A stretch of 32,375 bases of DNA, taken from contig DASZJD010000004.1 in the NCBI GenBank assembly GCA_035948415.1, positions 1 to 32,375 on the forward strand, in the 5' to 3' direction. The translations under genes were made by a program, and so were the position numbers. The notes under the pieces are model-generated. The model saw nothing but the letters and a program-made list of their open reading frames with translations. It had not been told where the DNA came from and did not search any database. The stretch comes from Acidimicrobiia bacterium. GTDB lineage: Bacteria > Actinomycetota > Acidimicrobiia > IMCC26256 > PALSA-555. Positions 15,720 through 23,951 of this stretch are shown here, in pieces. How positions within the stretch are numbered: the first letter of the stretch is position 1; each line of letters begins with the position of its first letter.

Positions 15720-15726
15720 GGAAGCC

Positions 15727-16995
15727 GTGGTGGCCACCCCGACCACGGACGTGCCCGTCGACGCCATCGACTTCGGGGACATCGCGCTGTGGGAGCGCGA
15801 CGACTGGCCCGGGATGTTCGCCGTCCTGCGCGAGCACCGACCGGTCTCCTGGCACACCGAGCCCGAGATCCCAGGCCTGACCTTCGGCGAGGGCCCGGGG
15901 TTCTGGTCGCTGGTCCGCTACGACGACATCGTCCACGCCAGCCGCAACCCCGAGGTGTTCATCTCCGGGCGGGGGACGAACATCCCGGACTTCCCGCCCG
16001 AGGTCTACGAGTTCCTCGGCTCCATGATCAACATGGACCCGCCCCGGCACACGCGCTTCCGGCTCCTCGTGAACCGCGGCTTCACGCCCCGGCAGGTCGG
16101 CGCCATCGAGGAGAGCGTCCACGAGCGGGCCCGGGCGATCGTGGACGGGATCGCGAGCAAGGGCACCTGCGACTTCGTGAGCGAGATCGCGGCGGCGCTG
16201 CCCCTGCAGATCATCTGCGACATGATGGGGATCCCCGAGCCCGACTACCAGTGGGTCTTCGACAAGACCAACGTCGTGCTCGGTGCCAGCGACCCCGAGT
16301 ACGGCGGGGAGATCACCGCCGCGTTCCTGGCCGCGCAGGAGCTGTGGCGGTACGCGCAGGAGCTCCGGGACGAGCGGCTCCGGGCCCCCCGCGACGACAT
16401 CACGACGACGATCTCCCAGGCCGAGGTGGACGGCCACAGCCTGACCCCCGAGGAGTTCGGCTCCTTCTTCGTGCTGCTCGTCGTGGCCGGCAACGAGACC
16501 ACCCGCAACGCCATCAGCCACGGGATGCTGGCGCTCACCGACAACCCAGACCAGCGGCGCCACTGGCTCGCCGACTTCGAGGGGGTCGCGCCGACCGCGG
16601 TGGAGGAGATCATCCGCTGGGCGACGCCCGTCATCCACTTCCGCCGCACCTGCGTGGCGCGGGACGTGGAGATCGACGGCACCCCGATCGGGGAGGGGCA
16701 GAAGGTCGTCCTCTGGTACAACTCCGCGAACCGCGACGACCGCTACTTCGAGGACCCGTACCGCTTCGACGTGCGCCGCACCCCGAACGAGCATCTCGGC
16801 TTCGGTGGCGGTGGACCGCACTTCTGCTTGGGTGCGCACCTCGCCCGGCGTGAGATCAAGGTCATGTTCGAGGAGCTGTTCCGCCGCCTGCCCGACATCG
16901 AGGTGTCGGGCGAGCCCGAGCTGCTGCGCTCGAACTTCATCCACGGCATCAAGCGGATGCCGGTCTCGTTCTCGGCTCCACGCTCGAACGGTTGA
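15727..16995 (+). CDS. Cytochrome P450 (CYP125/CYP124-like class)
   Basis: This 422-residue soluble P450 inserts one oxygen atom into an unactivated C-H bond using electrons from a ferredoxin. It has the I-helix motif AGNETT (E257, T258), the K-helix ExxR pair E294-R297 in EIIRW, and the heme loop FGGGGPHFCLG with the cysteine ligand C367. The INMDPPRHTRFR stretch and the RGFTPRQ motif are typical of the actinobacterial group that includes the steroid/fatty-acid hydroxylases CYP124, CYP125 and CYP142. Which subgroup it belongs to needs a tree. No ferredoxin gene is adjacent. The GTG at 15727 is chosen because TAGAGT ends seven bases upstream; GTG 15730 is equally possible. Confidence 0.93.
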   Translation: MVATPTTDVPVDAIDFGDIALWERDDWPGMFAVLREHRPVSWHTEPEIPGLTFGEGPGFWSLVRYDDIVHASRNPEVFISGRGTNIPDFPPEVYEFLGSMINMDPPRHTRFRLLVNRGFTPRQVGAIEESVHERARAIVDGIASKGTCDFVSEIAAALPLQIICDMMGIPEPDYQWVFDKTNVVLGASDPEYGGEITAAFLAAQELWRYAQELRDERLRAPRDDITTTISQAEVDGHSLTPEEFGSFFVLLVVAGNETTRNAISHGMLALTDNPDQRRHWLADFEGVAPTAVEEIIRWATPVIHFRRTCVARDVEIDGTPIGEGQKVVLWYNSANRDDRYFEDPYRFDVRRTPNEHLGFGGGGPHFCLGAHLARREIKVMFEELFRRLPDIEVSGEPELLRSNFIHGIKRMPVSFSAPRSNG

Positions 16996-17328
16996 CGCGG
17001 GAGCGTCGACGAGTCACGTCGAGCCTCTCCGACGCCTGATCCCGAAGCGCATCCGCACCGATCTTCGGCGCCTCGGGTCGTGACGCGGCGAAATCGATGA
17101 CCGATGGGGGAGTGCTTCGGCAACGGGCGGTGAACGTGGGGCGACGGACTGCTGGCGAGCGCCGGAACGGATCGCGCCGTTTGAGGTGGTTGGGATGGCG
17201 CGGCCGTTGACTCGGCGAGGCGTGGTGCCACCCGCTCAGGGATGGCTCGATGGGGATCCGCAGTGCGAAGCGACCGGAGCGGGCTTGGCGTCGAGGCCCG
17301 TCCGGTCTCGCCGACGCCGATCGAGCGG
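16996..17328. other. 333-base convergent intergenic region
   Basis: This gap lies between the 3' ends of two P450 genes. Apart from the hairpin at 17006-17022 I see no convincing coding potential, RNA gene, repeat or promoter. The codon-position bias seen in neighbouring genes is absent. Confidence 0.6.
17006..17022 (+). terminator. Hairpin TCGACG-AGTCA-CGTCGA after the P450 gene
   Basis: A six-base-pair stem with a five-base loop begins eleven bases after the P450 stop codon. There is no T-run after it, so it is a terminator-like or mRNA-stabilising hairpin and not a classical intrinsic terminator. Confidence 0.35.
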
Positions 17329-18534
17329 TCAGGAGCGGCCGAACTCCACCGGGATCTCACGGTAGGCGCAGGCGAAGGCGCTCGGCACCTTCGTCGGCTC
17401 GGCGCCGGGCGCCAGCCGCAGGGGCGGAAGCCGGCGCAGGAGCTCCTCGAACATCACCCGGATCTCGAGGCGGGCCAGCGACGCCCCGAGGCAGAAGTGG
17501 GTGCCGAACCCGAACGCCACGTGGTGGTTGTGGGCCCGGGTCACGTCGAGGGTGTCCGGTTCGTCGAAGGCCCGCTCATCGCGGTTCGCGGACCCGTACA
17601 TGAGGAGCAGCTCGTCACCGGCGCCGATGGTCTCGCCGTGGAGCTCGTGGTCGTGGGTGGCGGTGCGCCGCATGTTCAGGATGGGCGTGACCCAGCGGAT
17701 GAACTCCTCGACCCCGGTGTCGGCGAGGATGCCGGGGTCGGCGGCGAGCGCGGCCCGCTGGTCCGGGTGCCGGATCAGCTCGAGGCACATGGTGCCGATG
17801 ACGGTGCGCGTGGTCTCGGCGCCGCCGTCGAGGAGCAGGAGCGCCTCGTGGACGATCTCGTCCTCGTTGAGCGGACGGCTGCTGCCGTCGGGGAACTCGA
17901 CGTCGGCGTGGGCCCAGACCGAGAGCAGGTCGTCGCGGGGCTCGCGGCGTCGGGCCTCGAGCGTCTCGAGGGCGACCGCGGCGAACTCGAGGACGGCCTC
18001 CATCGTGGCCTCGCCCGCCTGCGGCTCGCCCCCGTCCGTCGGGTAGGTGCCGCCCGAGAGCATGGTCACCTCGGACCACTCCTGGCAGCGCGGGGCGAGC
18101 TCGGCCGGGAAGCCGAGCATCTCGCAGATCACCCGGGCGGGGAGCGGGGCCGCGAGGTCGTGGACCACCTCGCAGCTCCCCGCGGCTGCGACCCGTCCGA
18201 TGAGGTCGGCGGCCACGGCCCGAACCTGGTCCTCGTGCTGCTTGACCGATCGGGGGGTGAAGCGGCGCGCCACCAGCCGGCGCTTGTTCTGGTGGAGCGG
18301 GTCGTCGTTGTTGATCGAGGACACGTCGCCGACGATGCGGGGGCGCGACCCGAGCGCCGACGTGTACCGGGCGGGATCCTTCTCGACCTCGACGACGTCG
18401 TGGTAGCGGCTGATCCCCCAGATCCCGTTCCGCTCGTCGCGGTACAGGGGGGCCTCGTCGCGCAGCTGTCGGTAGAGGGGCCCCGGGTCGGCGGCGTAGA
18501 GGCTCCCGTCGAGCAGGTTGGCCTCGATGCCCAC
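17329..18534 (-). CDS. Cytochrome P450
   Basis: This second P450 has 401 residues. The I-helix contains DGGAETTR, the K-helix has EFIRW (ExxR), and the heme loop is FGFGTHFCLG with the cysteine ligand C348. The segment INNDDPLHQNKRRLVARRFTPRS is comparable to the oxygenase group containing CYP142 and CYP125, but the subfamily is uncertain. All catalytic landmarks are present. GTG 18534 is chosen because GAGGAG ends six bases upstream. The gene converges on the first P450 gene and diverges from the EEP-family gene. The two P450s are not close copies of each other, so they are probably not a recent duplication. The natural substrate and redox partner are not indicated by the neighbourhood. Confidence 0.93.
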   Translation of the reverse strand: MGIEANLLDGSLYAADPGPLYRQLRDEAPLYRDERNGIWGISRYHDVVEVEKDPARYTSALGSRPRIVGDVSSINNDDPLHQNKRRLVARRFTPRSVKQHEDQVRAVAADLIGRVAAAGSCEVVHDLAAPLPARVICEMLGFPAELAPRCQEWSEVTMLSGGTYPTDGGEPQAGEATMEAVLEFAAVALETLEARRREPRDDLLSVWAHADVEFPDGSSRPLNEDEIVHEALLLLDGGAETTRTVIGTMCLELIRHPDQRAALAADPGILADTGVEEFIRWVTPILNMRRTATHDHELHGETIGAGDELLLMYGSANRDERAFDEPDTLDVTRAHNHHVAFGFGTHFCLGASLARLEIRVMFEELLRRLPPLRLAPGAEPTKVPSAFACAYREIPVEFGRS

Positions 18535-18590
18535 GTGCACCTCCTCGGCGCGCCGCCGCGGGGCCGGTCCGGTCGGCGTCGCGGGACGGC

Positions 18591-18600
18591 AGGTTAGTGT
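18591..18600. promoter_or_regulatory. Overlapping divergent -10 elements (TAACCT minus, TAGTGT plus)
   Basis: TAACCT on the minus strand (18591-18596) would start the P450 mRNA near 18584, with a leader of about 50 bases carrying its ribosome site. TAGTGT on the plus strand (18595-18600) is eight bases before GTG 18609. The two hexamers share two bases, so the promoters probably exclude each other. Confidence 0.4.
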
Positions 18601-18608
18601 CGGCCCGC

Positions 18609-19448
18609 GTGAGCGCCGCGTGGGAGGCCCCGCCACGCGTCGACACCCGGCTCTCGATCCTCAGCTGGAACCTGTGGTGGCGGTTCGGTCCGTGGGAGTC
18701 ACGCCAGCCGGCGATCGCCGCCACCCTCCAGCGGCTCGCTCCCGACGTCGTCTGCCTCCAGGAGGTGTGGGCGAGCCGTGACGGCGAGGACCAGGCCGAG
18801 CAGCTCGCCGCCGCCCTCGGCGGCTACCACGTCGCGCACGCCGCCGGCGTCGGCTTCGACCTCACCCCCCACAGCCTCGGCAACGCGGTGCTGTCCCGCT
18901 GGCCCATCCGGGCCCACGAGGCGCGGCCGCTCCCGGCCCCGCCGGGCCTCGACGAGCTCCGGGTGGTGCTCCGGGCCCAGATCGACGGGCCGCGGGGCCC
19001 GGTCGAGGTCTTCGTCACGCACCTGAACTGGCGGCTGGACCAGAGCGACGTCCGCCAGGACCAGGTGCGGGCGATCTGCGCCTTCGTGGCCGAGACCGGC
19101 GCCGACCGGACCTTCCCGCCCGTGCTCTGCGGCGACTTCAACGCCGAGCCCGGCTCCGACGAGGTCCGGATGCTGACCGGCCTCGCCGCGGTGCCGGTGC
19201 CGAAGCTCGTGTTCCTCGACGCCTGGCGCGCCGCCGGCGACGGCGGCCCCGGCCACACCTGGTCCAACGCCAACCCGTTCGCGGCCCTGGACTGCGAGCC
19301 GGACCGGCGCATCGACTACGTGCTCGTCGGCTACCCCCGGGACCACGGGGCCGGGCAGGTGGTGGCCGCCCGGGTCGAGGCCGTCGCGCCCGTCGACGGG
19401 GTGCAGCCCTCGGACCACTACGCCGTGTTCGCCGAGCTCCGCTACTGA
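18609..19448 (+). CDS. Endonuclease/exonuclease/phosphatase (EEP) family protein
   Basis: The fold is that of DNase I, exonuclease III, sphingomyelinase and inositol-phosphate phosphatases, which cleave phosphoesters with divalent metal. The 279-residue protein has LSWNLWW near the N-terminus (substrate and metal Asn), VCLQEVW (metal Glu), FVTHLNWR (catalytic His region), CGDFNAEPGSDEV (Asp and Asn), RRIDYVLV (Asp) and a terminal SDHYAVFAEL (catalytic His). All landmark residues are present, so it is likely active. There is no signal peptide. The exact substrate, DNA, phospholipid or nucleotide, cannot be told. GTG 18609 fits the upstream -10 hexamer better than GTG 18597. Confidence 0.88.
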   Translation: MSAAWEAPPRVDTRLSILSWNLWWRFGPWESRQPAIAATLQRLAPDVVCLQEVWASRDGEDQAEQLAAALGGYHVAHAAGVGFDLTPHSLGNAVLSRWPIRAHEARPLPAPPGLDELRVVLRAQIDGPRGPVEVFVTHLNWRLDQSDVRQDQVRAICAFVAETGADRTFPPVLCGDFNAEPGSDEVRMLTGLAAVPVPKLVFLDAWRAAGDGGPGHTWSNANPFAALDCEPDRRIDYVLVGYPRDHGAGQVVAARVEAVAPVDGVQPSDHYAVFAELRY

Positions 19449-19515
19449 CGACGGCCCCGAGGGCCCGCGAGTCGACTGGCCGGTCCGGGAGCCGGTCGGC
19501 AAGAATGGGTCCTCC

Positions 19516-20181
19516 ATGAGCGTCGAGTCCCGTGATTCCGTGTCCCTGAAGCCGGCCGAGCTCGATGAGCTCGGCCAGTTTGTCGACGGGGTCGGCCTCC
19601 CGATCGGCGACCAGGCCCTCGACAGCCACGTCGAGCAGTTCCCCCTCGTGGCCCTCTGCGTCGAGGACGACGACCTGCACGGGTTCCTGTTCGGGTCGCT
19701 CGAGCGCATCGGGGGCACCCCCTGCATCCTCTGGGGGCTCGGCGCCACGAAGCGGGGCCGGACCGCCCGAGCCACCCTGGAGGCGCTGGTCGGGGAGCTC
19801 TACCGTCGGGCCGCGATCTCGTTCCCGGACGAGGACGTGCTCGTGGCCGGGCGGGTCGCCCACCCGGCCTCGTACTCGGTGCTGCTGGAGCTCGCCGACG
19901 TCTGCCCCCGCCCGAAGTACAGCCCGAACGGCGAGGAGCGGGCGTGGGGGCGCCGGCTGGCCCGTCGCTTCGGCTGCGACAGCCGCTACGACGACCGCCG
20001 CTTCAAGGTCAAGGCCAACGGCAGCTCCGAGCCGGTGCTCGACGCCCGCCACGTGAAGCTCGGCGGCAAGGCCGCCGCCGACCTGGTCGGGACGGTCCGC
20101 CCCGAGAAGGGCGAGGCCCTCATCGCCTACGGCTGGGCGATGGCCGAGGCGCTCGCCAGCGACCTCGGCCGGCGCCGCTGA
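19516..20181 (+). CDS. Uncharacterised soluble protein, possibly acyltransferase-like
   Basis: I do not recognise this 221-residue protein with certainty. The central part, VALCVEDDDLHGFLFGSLER followed by strand-helix elements TPCILWGLGATKR and TLEALVGELYRRA, is reminiscent of the GNAT fold, but the canonical acetyl-CoA loop is not clear. The second half contains CPRPKYSPNGEERAWGRRLARRFG, a basic surface, and a final helix GEALIAYGWAMAEALAS. It has no signal peptide, membrane segment or long low-complexity region, and its codon use is like its neighbours. It follows the EEP gene by 67 bases and ends three bases from the convergent DUF255 gene. Confidence 0.7.
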   Translation: MSVESRDSVSLKPAELDELGQFVDGVGLPIGDQALDSHVEQFPLVALCVEDDDLHGFLFGSLERIGGTPCILWGLGATKRGRTARATLEALVGELYRRAAISFPDEDVLVAGRVAHPASYSVLLELADVCPRPKYSPNGEERAWGRRLARRFGCDSRYDDRRFKVKANGSSEPVLDARHVKLGGKAAADLVGTVRPEKGEALIAYGWAMAEALASDLGRRR

Positions 20182-20184
20182 CCC

Positions 20185-22233
20185 CTAGCGAGCCGCGGCC
20201 AGCGCGTCGTCGAGCGCGGCCCGCAGCGCCGCCGGGCTCGTGACCGGCGCCCGGCAGGCGTAGCGCTCGCACACGTACGCGGTCGCCTGCCCGTCGACGA
20301 GCGGGCGGTCGGCGAGCAGCGGGGACCGGTCCGCCCCCCGGCCCGCGGGCGCGGCGAGGGTCACCGCGTTCGGGACCAGCCGGCCCAGCACCTCGCGCCG
20401 CAGCGCCGCCAGCGCCGGTCCGTCACCGACGAGCGCCACCTCCAGCGGGGCGGCCAGCGCCCGCTCGAGCGCCGCCAGCAGGTAGCCGAACGCGCTCGGG
20501 TGCTCGGCCAGCACCGGCGCGAGGGTCCGGAGCCAGCGCCGCGCCGGGGCCTCGTACCGGGCTTCGCCGGTCACGGCGGCCAGGCGCAGGAGCCCGTGGC
20601 AGGCCAGCGAGCTCGCGGCCGGCGTGGCGCCGTCCTGGACGTCCTTCGGGCGCACGATCAGGGCCTCGGCGTCGCTGGCGGTCGTGAAGAACCCGCCGCC
20701 GTCCTCGTCGGCGAAGCGGGCCTGGAGGTCGTCGGCGGTGCGGCGGGCGTCGTCGAGCCAGGCGACGTCGTCCACCTCGGCCAGGCTGACGAGGGCCTCG
20801 AGCAGCGCGGCGTAGTCCTCGGCGTACGCCGGCGTCGGGGTCTCGCCGCCGGGCCAGGCGTGGAGGAGCCGCCCGTCGTCGCGGCGCAGGGTGCCCAGCA
20901 GGAACCGGGCGTTGGCGCGGGCGGCGTCGAGCCAGTCGGGCCGGTCGAACGCCCCCGCCGCGTCCGTGAGCGCCCGGAGGAACAGCGCGTTCCAGCCCAG
21001 CAGCACCTGGTCGTCGAGACCGGGTCGGACCCGCCGGGCGCGCGCCTCGAGCAGGCGGGGCAGGGCGCGGACGACCGCCGCCGGCCGCTCCTCGTCTCGG
21101 TCGACGGCGTGGAGGATGTTGCCGCGGAACCCGGTGTGCGGGTCCTCGAAGTTGCCGCGCTCGGTCACGCCGAAGTACCGGACCACCTCGGCGGCGTCGT
21201 CGCCGCACACCGCCGTCAGCTCGTCGAGCGACCACACGTAGAACTTGCCCTCCACCCCCTCGCTGTCCGCGTCCTCGGCGGCGAAGAACCCGCCGTCGCT
21301 GGCGGCGAGGTCGCGCCGGACGTAGTCGACGACGGCCGCCGCGACCTCGCGGTAGCGGTCGCGCCCCGTCGCCAGCCAGCCGCGCGTGTAGGCGCCCAGG
21401 AGGAGGGCCTGGTCGTAGAGCATCTTCTCGAAGTGGGGCACGAGCCAGTACTCGTCGGTCGAGTACCGGTGGAAGCCCCCTCCCACCTGGTCGCAGAGCC
21501 CGCCGGCGGCCATGGCGTCGAGCGTCACCGTCGCCATCTCGAGCGTCGCCGGGTCGTGGTCGCGGAGGTGGGCGCGCAGCAGGAACTCGACCGTGCTCGA
21601 CGGCGGGAACTTCGGCGCCGGCCCGAACCCGCCGAAGCGGGCGTCGAACTCCGCCGCGAACCGCGCCGCGGCCCGGTCCAGGATCTCGGCGGTGGGCTCG
21701 TCCCCGTCCGGGGCGGCGAAGGCGGCGCTGCGGGCGATGGCCCCCCGCAGCCGGCGGCCCTGCTCGGCCAGGTCGTCGCGGCGCGTCCGCCAGAGCTCCT
21801 CGATCCGCTCGAGGAGGTGCACGAACCCGATCAGGCCGTGCCGGTTCTGCGGCGGGAAGTACGTGCCGCCGAAGAACGGGGTGCCGTCGGGGGCCAGGAA
21901 CACGGTCATCGGCCAGCCGCCGCTGCCGCTCATCGCCTGCACCGCCTGCATGTACACGGCGTCGACGTCGGGCCGCTCCTCGCGGTCCACCTTCACGCTC
22001 ACGAACCAGCGGTTCATGACCGCGGCCACCTCGGGGTCCTCGAACGACTCGTGGGCCATCACGTGGCACCAGTGGCACGACGAGTAGCCGACCGACAGGA
22101 GGATCGGGCAGTCCCGCTCGCGGGCGGCGTCGAAGGCGTCGTCGCCCCACGGGTACCAGTCGACCGGGTTGTCGGCGTGCTGGCGCAGGTAGGGGGACAG
22201 CCGCGCCCGGTCGGCGTCGCGGAGCAGCGGCAT
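20185..22233 (-). CDS. DUF255/YyaL-type thioredoxin-domain protein
   Basis: This 682-residue protein belongs to the family of B. subtilis YyaL and mammalian SPATA20. It has an N-terminal thioredoxin-like domain with the conserved [15 protein letters not shown] segment, giving a CxxC motif at C53-C56, followed by an alpha/alpha-barrel region resembling N-acylglucosamine 2-epimerase or glycosidase folds. Other family marks are [18 protein letters not shown] (13-30), [46 protein letters not shown] and [10 protein letters not shown]. Length and arrangement are normal. The biochemical role of the family is not settled. The ATG lies six bases after CAGACT, indicating a leaderless mRNA. Confidence 0.92.
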   Translation of the reverse strand: MPLLRDADRARLSPYLRQHADNPVDWYPWGDDAFDAARERDCPILLSVGYSSCHWCHVMAHESFEDPEVAAVMNRWFVSVKVDREERPDVDAVYMQAVQAMSGSGGWPMTVFLAPDGTPFFGGTYFPPQNRHGLIGFVHLLERIEELWRTRRDDLAEQGRRLRGAIARSAAFAAPDGDEPTAEILDRAAARFAAEFDARFGGFGPAPKFPPSSTVEFLLRAHLRDHDPATLEMATVTLDAMAAGGLCDQVGGGFHRYSTDEYWLVPHFEKMLYDQALLLGAYTRGWLATGRDRYREVAAAVVDYVRRDLAASDGGFFAAEDADSEGVEGKFYVWSLDELTAVCGDDAAEVVRYFGVTERGNFEDPHTGFRGNILHAVDRDEERPAAVVRALPRLLEARARRVRPGLDDQVLLGWNALFLRALTDAAGAFDRPDWLDAARANARFLLGTLRRDDGRLLHAWPGGETPTPAYAEDYAALLEALVSLAEVDDVAWLDDARRTADDLQARFADEDGGGFFTTASDAEALIVRPKDVQDGATPAASSLACHGLLRLAAVTGEARYEAPARRWLRTLAPVLAEHPSAFGYLLAALERALAAPLEVALVGDGPALAALRREVLGRLVPNAVTLAAPAGRGADRSPLLADRPLVDGQATAYVCERYACRAPVTSPAALRAALDDALAAAR

Positions 22234-22239
22234 CGCCCC

Positions 22240-22245
22240 AGTCTG
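22240..22245 (-). promoter_or_regulatory. -10 hexamer CAGACT for the DUF255 gene, leaderless
   Basis: CAGACT on the minus strand with a six-base spacer precedes the ATG at 22233, in the 72-base gap after the acyl-CoA synthetase gene. No ribosome site is visible. Confidence 0.4.
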
Positions 22246-22305
22246 CCGGCTGCGCGGGCGAGCCGCCCGTGGCGCTGGGCGCCCGGCGACACGCCGGTGC
22301 CCGGG

Positions 22306-23904
22306 CTACGACGACGCCGCTTGCGCCACCCGCTTCGCCCACCGGTAGTCGGGCTTGCCCGAGGGGGAGCGCTCGACGTGGTCGACGAGCACCAGCTGGC
22401 GGGGCAGCTTGTACCCGGCGAGGTGCCGACGGGCCTGCGCGGCGACGTCGTCGAGGGTGGGGCGCTGCCCGTCGCGGGGCTCGACGACCGCCACCACCCG
22501 CTCGCCCCACCGGTCGTCGGGGAGGCCGACGACGACGGCGTCGAAGACCGCCGGGTGGGCCTTCAGCGCGCCTTCCACCTCCTCGGGGTACACCTTCTCG
22601 CCGCCGGTGTTGATCGACACCGACCCGCGGCCGAGGATCGTGATCGTGCCGTCCTCCTCGACCCGGGCGTCGTCACCTGGGACGGACCAGCGCACCCCGT
22701 CGACGACGGGGAACGTGGCTCGGCTCTTCACCGGGTCGTGCCAGTAGCCGAGCGGCACCCGGCCCCGACGGGCGAGGCGGCCGACGACGCCCACGGGCGC
22801 GGGCCGGAAGTCGTCGGTGAGCACCGTCGTCTCGTCGTCGAGCCGGAAGCGCGGCTGAGCCGAGAACGACCCGTCGTCGCCGACCGCCAGCTGGCCCTGG
22901 CCGCCGGACTCGGACGACCCGAACCCGTCGAGCAGGAGGGTGTGCGGCAGCCGCTCGGCCAGCGCCCGCTTCACCGGCGGGGAGAGGATCGCACCCCCGG
23001 ACAGCAGGATCGAGAGGCCCGACAGGTCCACGTCGTCCGAAAGCGAGTCGAGCGCCTCGACGAGGGGTCGCGCCATGGCGTCGCCGACGATGACCAGGAA
23101 GTTCACGTGCTCGGCGGCCACGAGCCCCCAGATCCGGGCGGCGTCGAGCGACCGGTCGGGTGAGAGCACCACGGTGCCGCCCGTGTAGAGCGTCATGAAC
23201 GCCATCCAGTGCGCGGTGCCGTGCATGAGCGGGGAGGCGGGGAGGCAGCGCAGACCCTCGGCGCGGGCCCGCTCCGCGATGTCCTCGGGCGCGCGGATCG
23301 GCTCGCTGAGCCCGCCGCCGCCGAAGGCGCCGAAGAAGATGTCCTCGTGGCGCCACATCACGCCCTTCGGCATCCCGGTGGTGCCGCCGGTGTAGAGGAT
23401 GTAGAGGTCGTCGGCGCTGCGCGGCGCGAAGTCCCGGGTCGACGACGCGTCGGCCAGGGCCCGCTCGTAGTCGTCCGCGTCGAGGCCGGCGAGGTCGGCG
23501 TCGGAGCCGTCGTCGACGGCGAGGAAGGTCCGCAGCATCGGGACGTCGGACCGGACCGCGGCGAGCTTGGGGGCGAAGCTGCGGTGGAACACGACCGCGC
23601 GCGCCTCGCTGTCGGCCAGGAGGTACCGGAGCTCCTCCTCGACGTAGCGGTAGTTCACGTTGATGGGCACGGCCCGCAGCTTGTAGGCGGCGAGCATCGC
23701 CTCGAGGTACTCGGTGCCGTTGTAGAGGTACAGGGCGACGTGGTCACCGGGACCGACACCCCGCGCCGCGAGCGCGTGCGCGAGCCGGTTCATCCGCTCG
23801 TCGGCCTCGCGGTAGGTGAGCCGCCGCGCCCCGCAGACGAGCGCCTCCCGGTCGGGGACGGTGTCGACCACCCGCTCCCAGAGGTCGGCCAGGTTGAACT
23901 CCAT
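22306..23904 (-). CDS. Acyl-CoA synthetase, FadD19-like
   Basis: This ATP-dependent ligase activates a carboxylic acid as an adenylate and transfers it to CoA. The 532-residue protein has the phosphate loop YTGGTTGMPKG at 171-181 followed by VMWRHEDI, the GSSESGG motif, the hinge GRGSVSINTGGEKVYPEEVE, and the C-terminal catalytic lysine K517 in SGKPDYRWAK. The combination of VMWRHEDI, GDAMARPLV and KPDYRWAK recalls FadD19 of mycobacteria and rhodococci, which activates the C26 steroid side chain. That substrate is inference; other branched or long acids are possible. ATG 23904 is chosen because family similarity begins there and TACGAT ends seven bases upstream. It shares strand with the peptidase and DUF255 genes, each seemingly with its own promoter. 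Confidence 0.9.
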   Translation of the reverse strand: MEFNLADLWERVVDTVPDREALVCGARRLTYREADERMNRLAHALAARGVGPGDHVALYLYNGTEYLEAMLAAYKLRAVPINVNYRYVEEELRYLLADSEARAVVFHRSFAPKLAAVRSDVPMLRTFLAVDDGSDADLAGLDADDYERALADASSTRDFAPRSADDLYILYTGGTTGMPKGVMWRHEDIFFGAFGGGGLSEPIRAPEDIAERARAEGLRCLPASPLMHGTAHWMAFMTLYTGGTVVLSPDRSLDAARIWGLVAAEHVNFLVIVGDAMARPLVEALDSLSDDVDLSGLSILLSGGAILSPPVKRALAERLPHTLLLDGFGSSESGGQGQLAVGDDGSFSAQPRFRLDDETTVLTDDFRPAPVGVVGRLARRGRVPLGYWHDPVKSRATFPVVDGVRWSVPGDDARVEEDGTITILGRGSVSINTGGEKVYPEEVEGALKAHPAVFDAVVVGLPDDRWGERVVAVVEPRDGQRPTLDDVAAQARRHLAGYKLPRQLVLVDHVERSPSGKPDYRWAKRVAQAASS

Positions 23905-23911
23905 CGAGCCG

Positions 23912-23917
23912 ATCGTA
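23912..23917 (-). promoter_or_regulatory. -10 hexamer TACGAT for the acyl-CoA synthetase gene, leaderless
   Basis: TACGAT on the minus strand is seven bases before the ATG at 23904, in the 47-base gap after the metallopeptidase gene. No ribosome site is visible. Confidence 0.5.
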
Positions 23918-23951
23918 CGGTCCCCGAGGACGGGGTCCGTCCGGCCGCCCG

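Noticed and set aside
20500-23163. An 887-codon open frame on the plus strand opposite the DUF255 and acyl-CoA synthetase genes
   Set aside because: It is antisense to two well-recognised genes, has a low-complexity Arg/Gly/Val/Glu-rich translation and matches no family; it arises from the G/C bias of the true strand.
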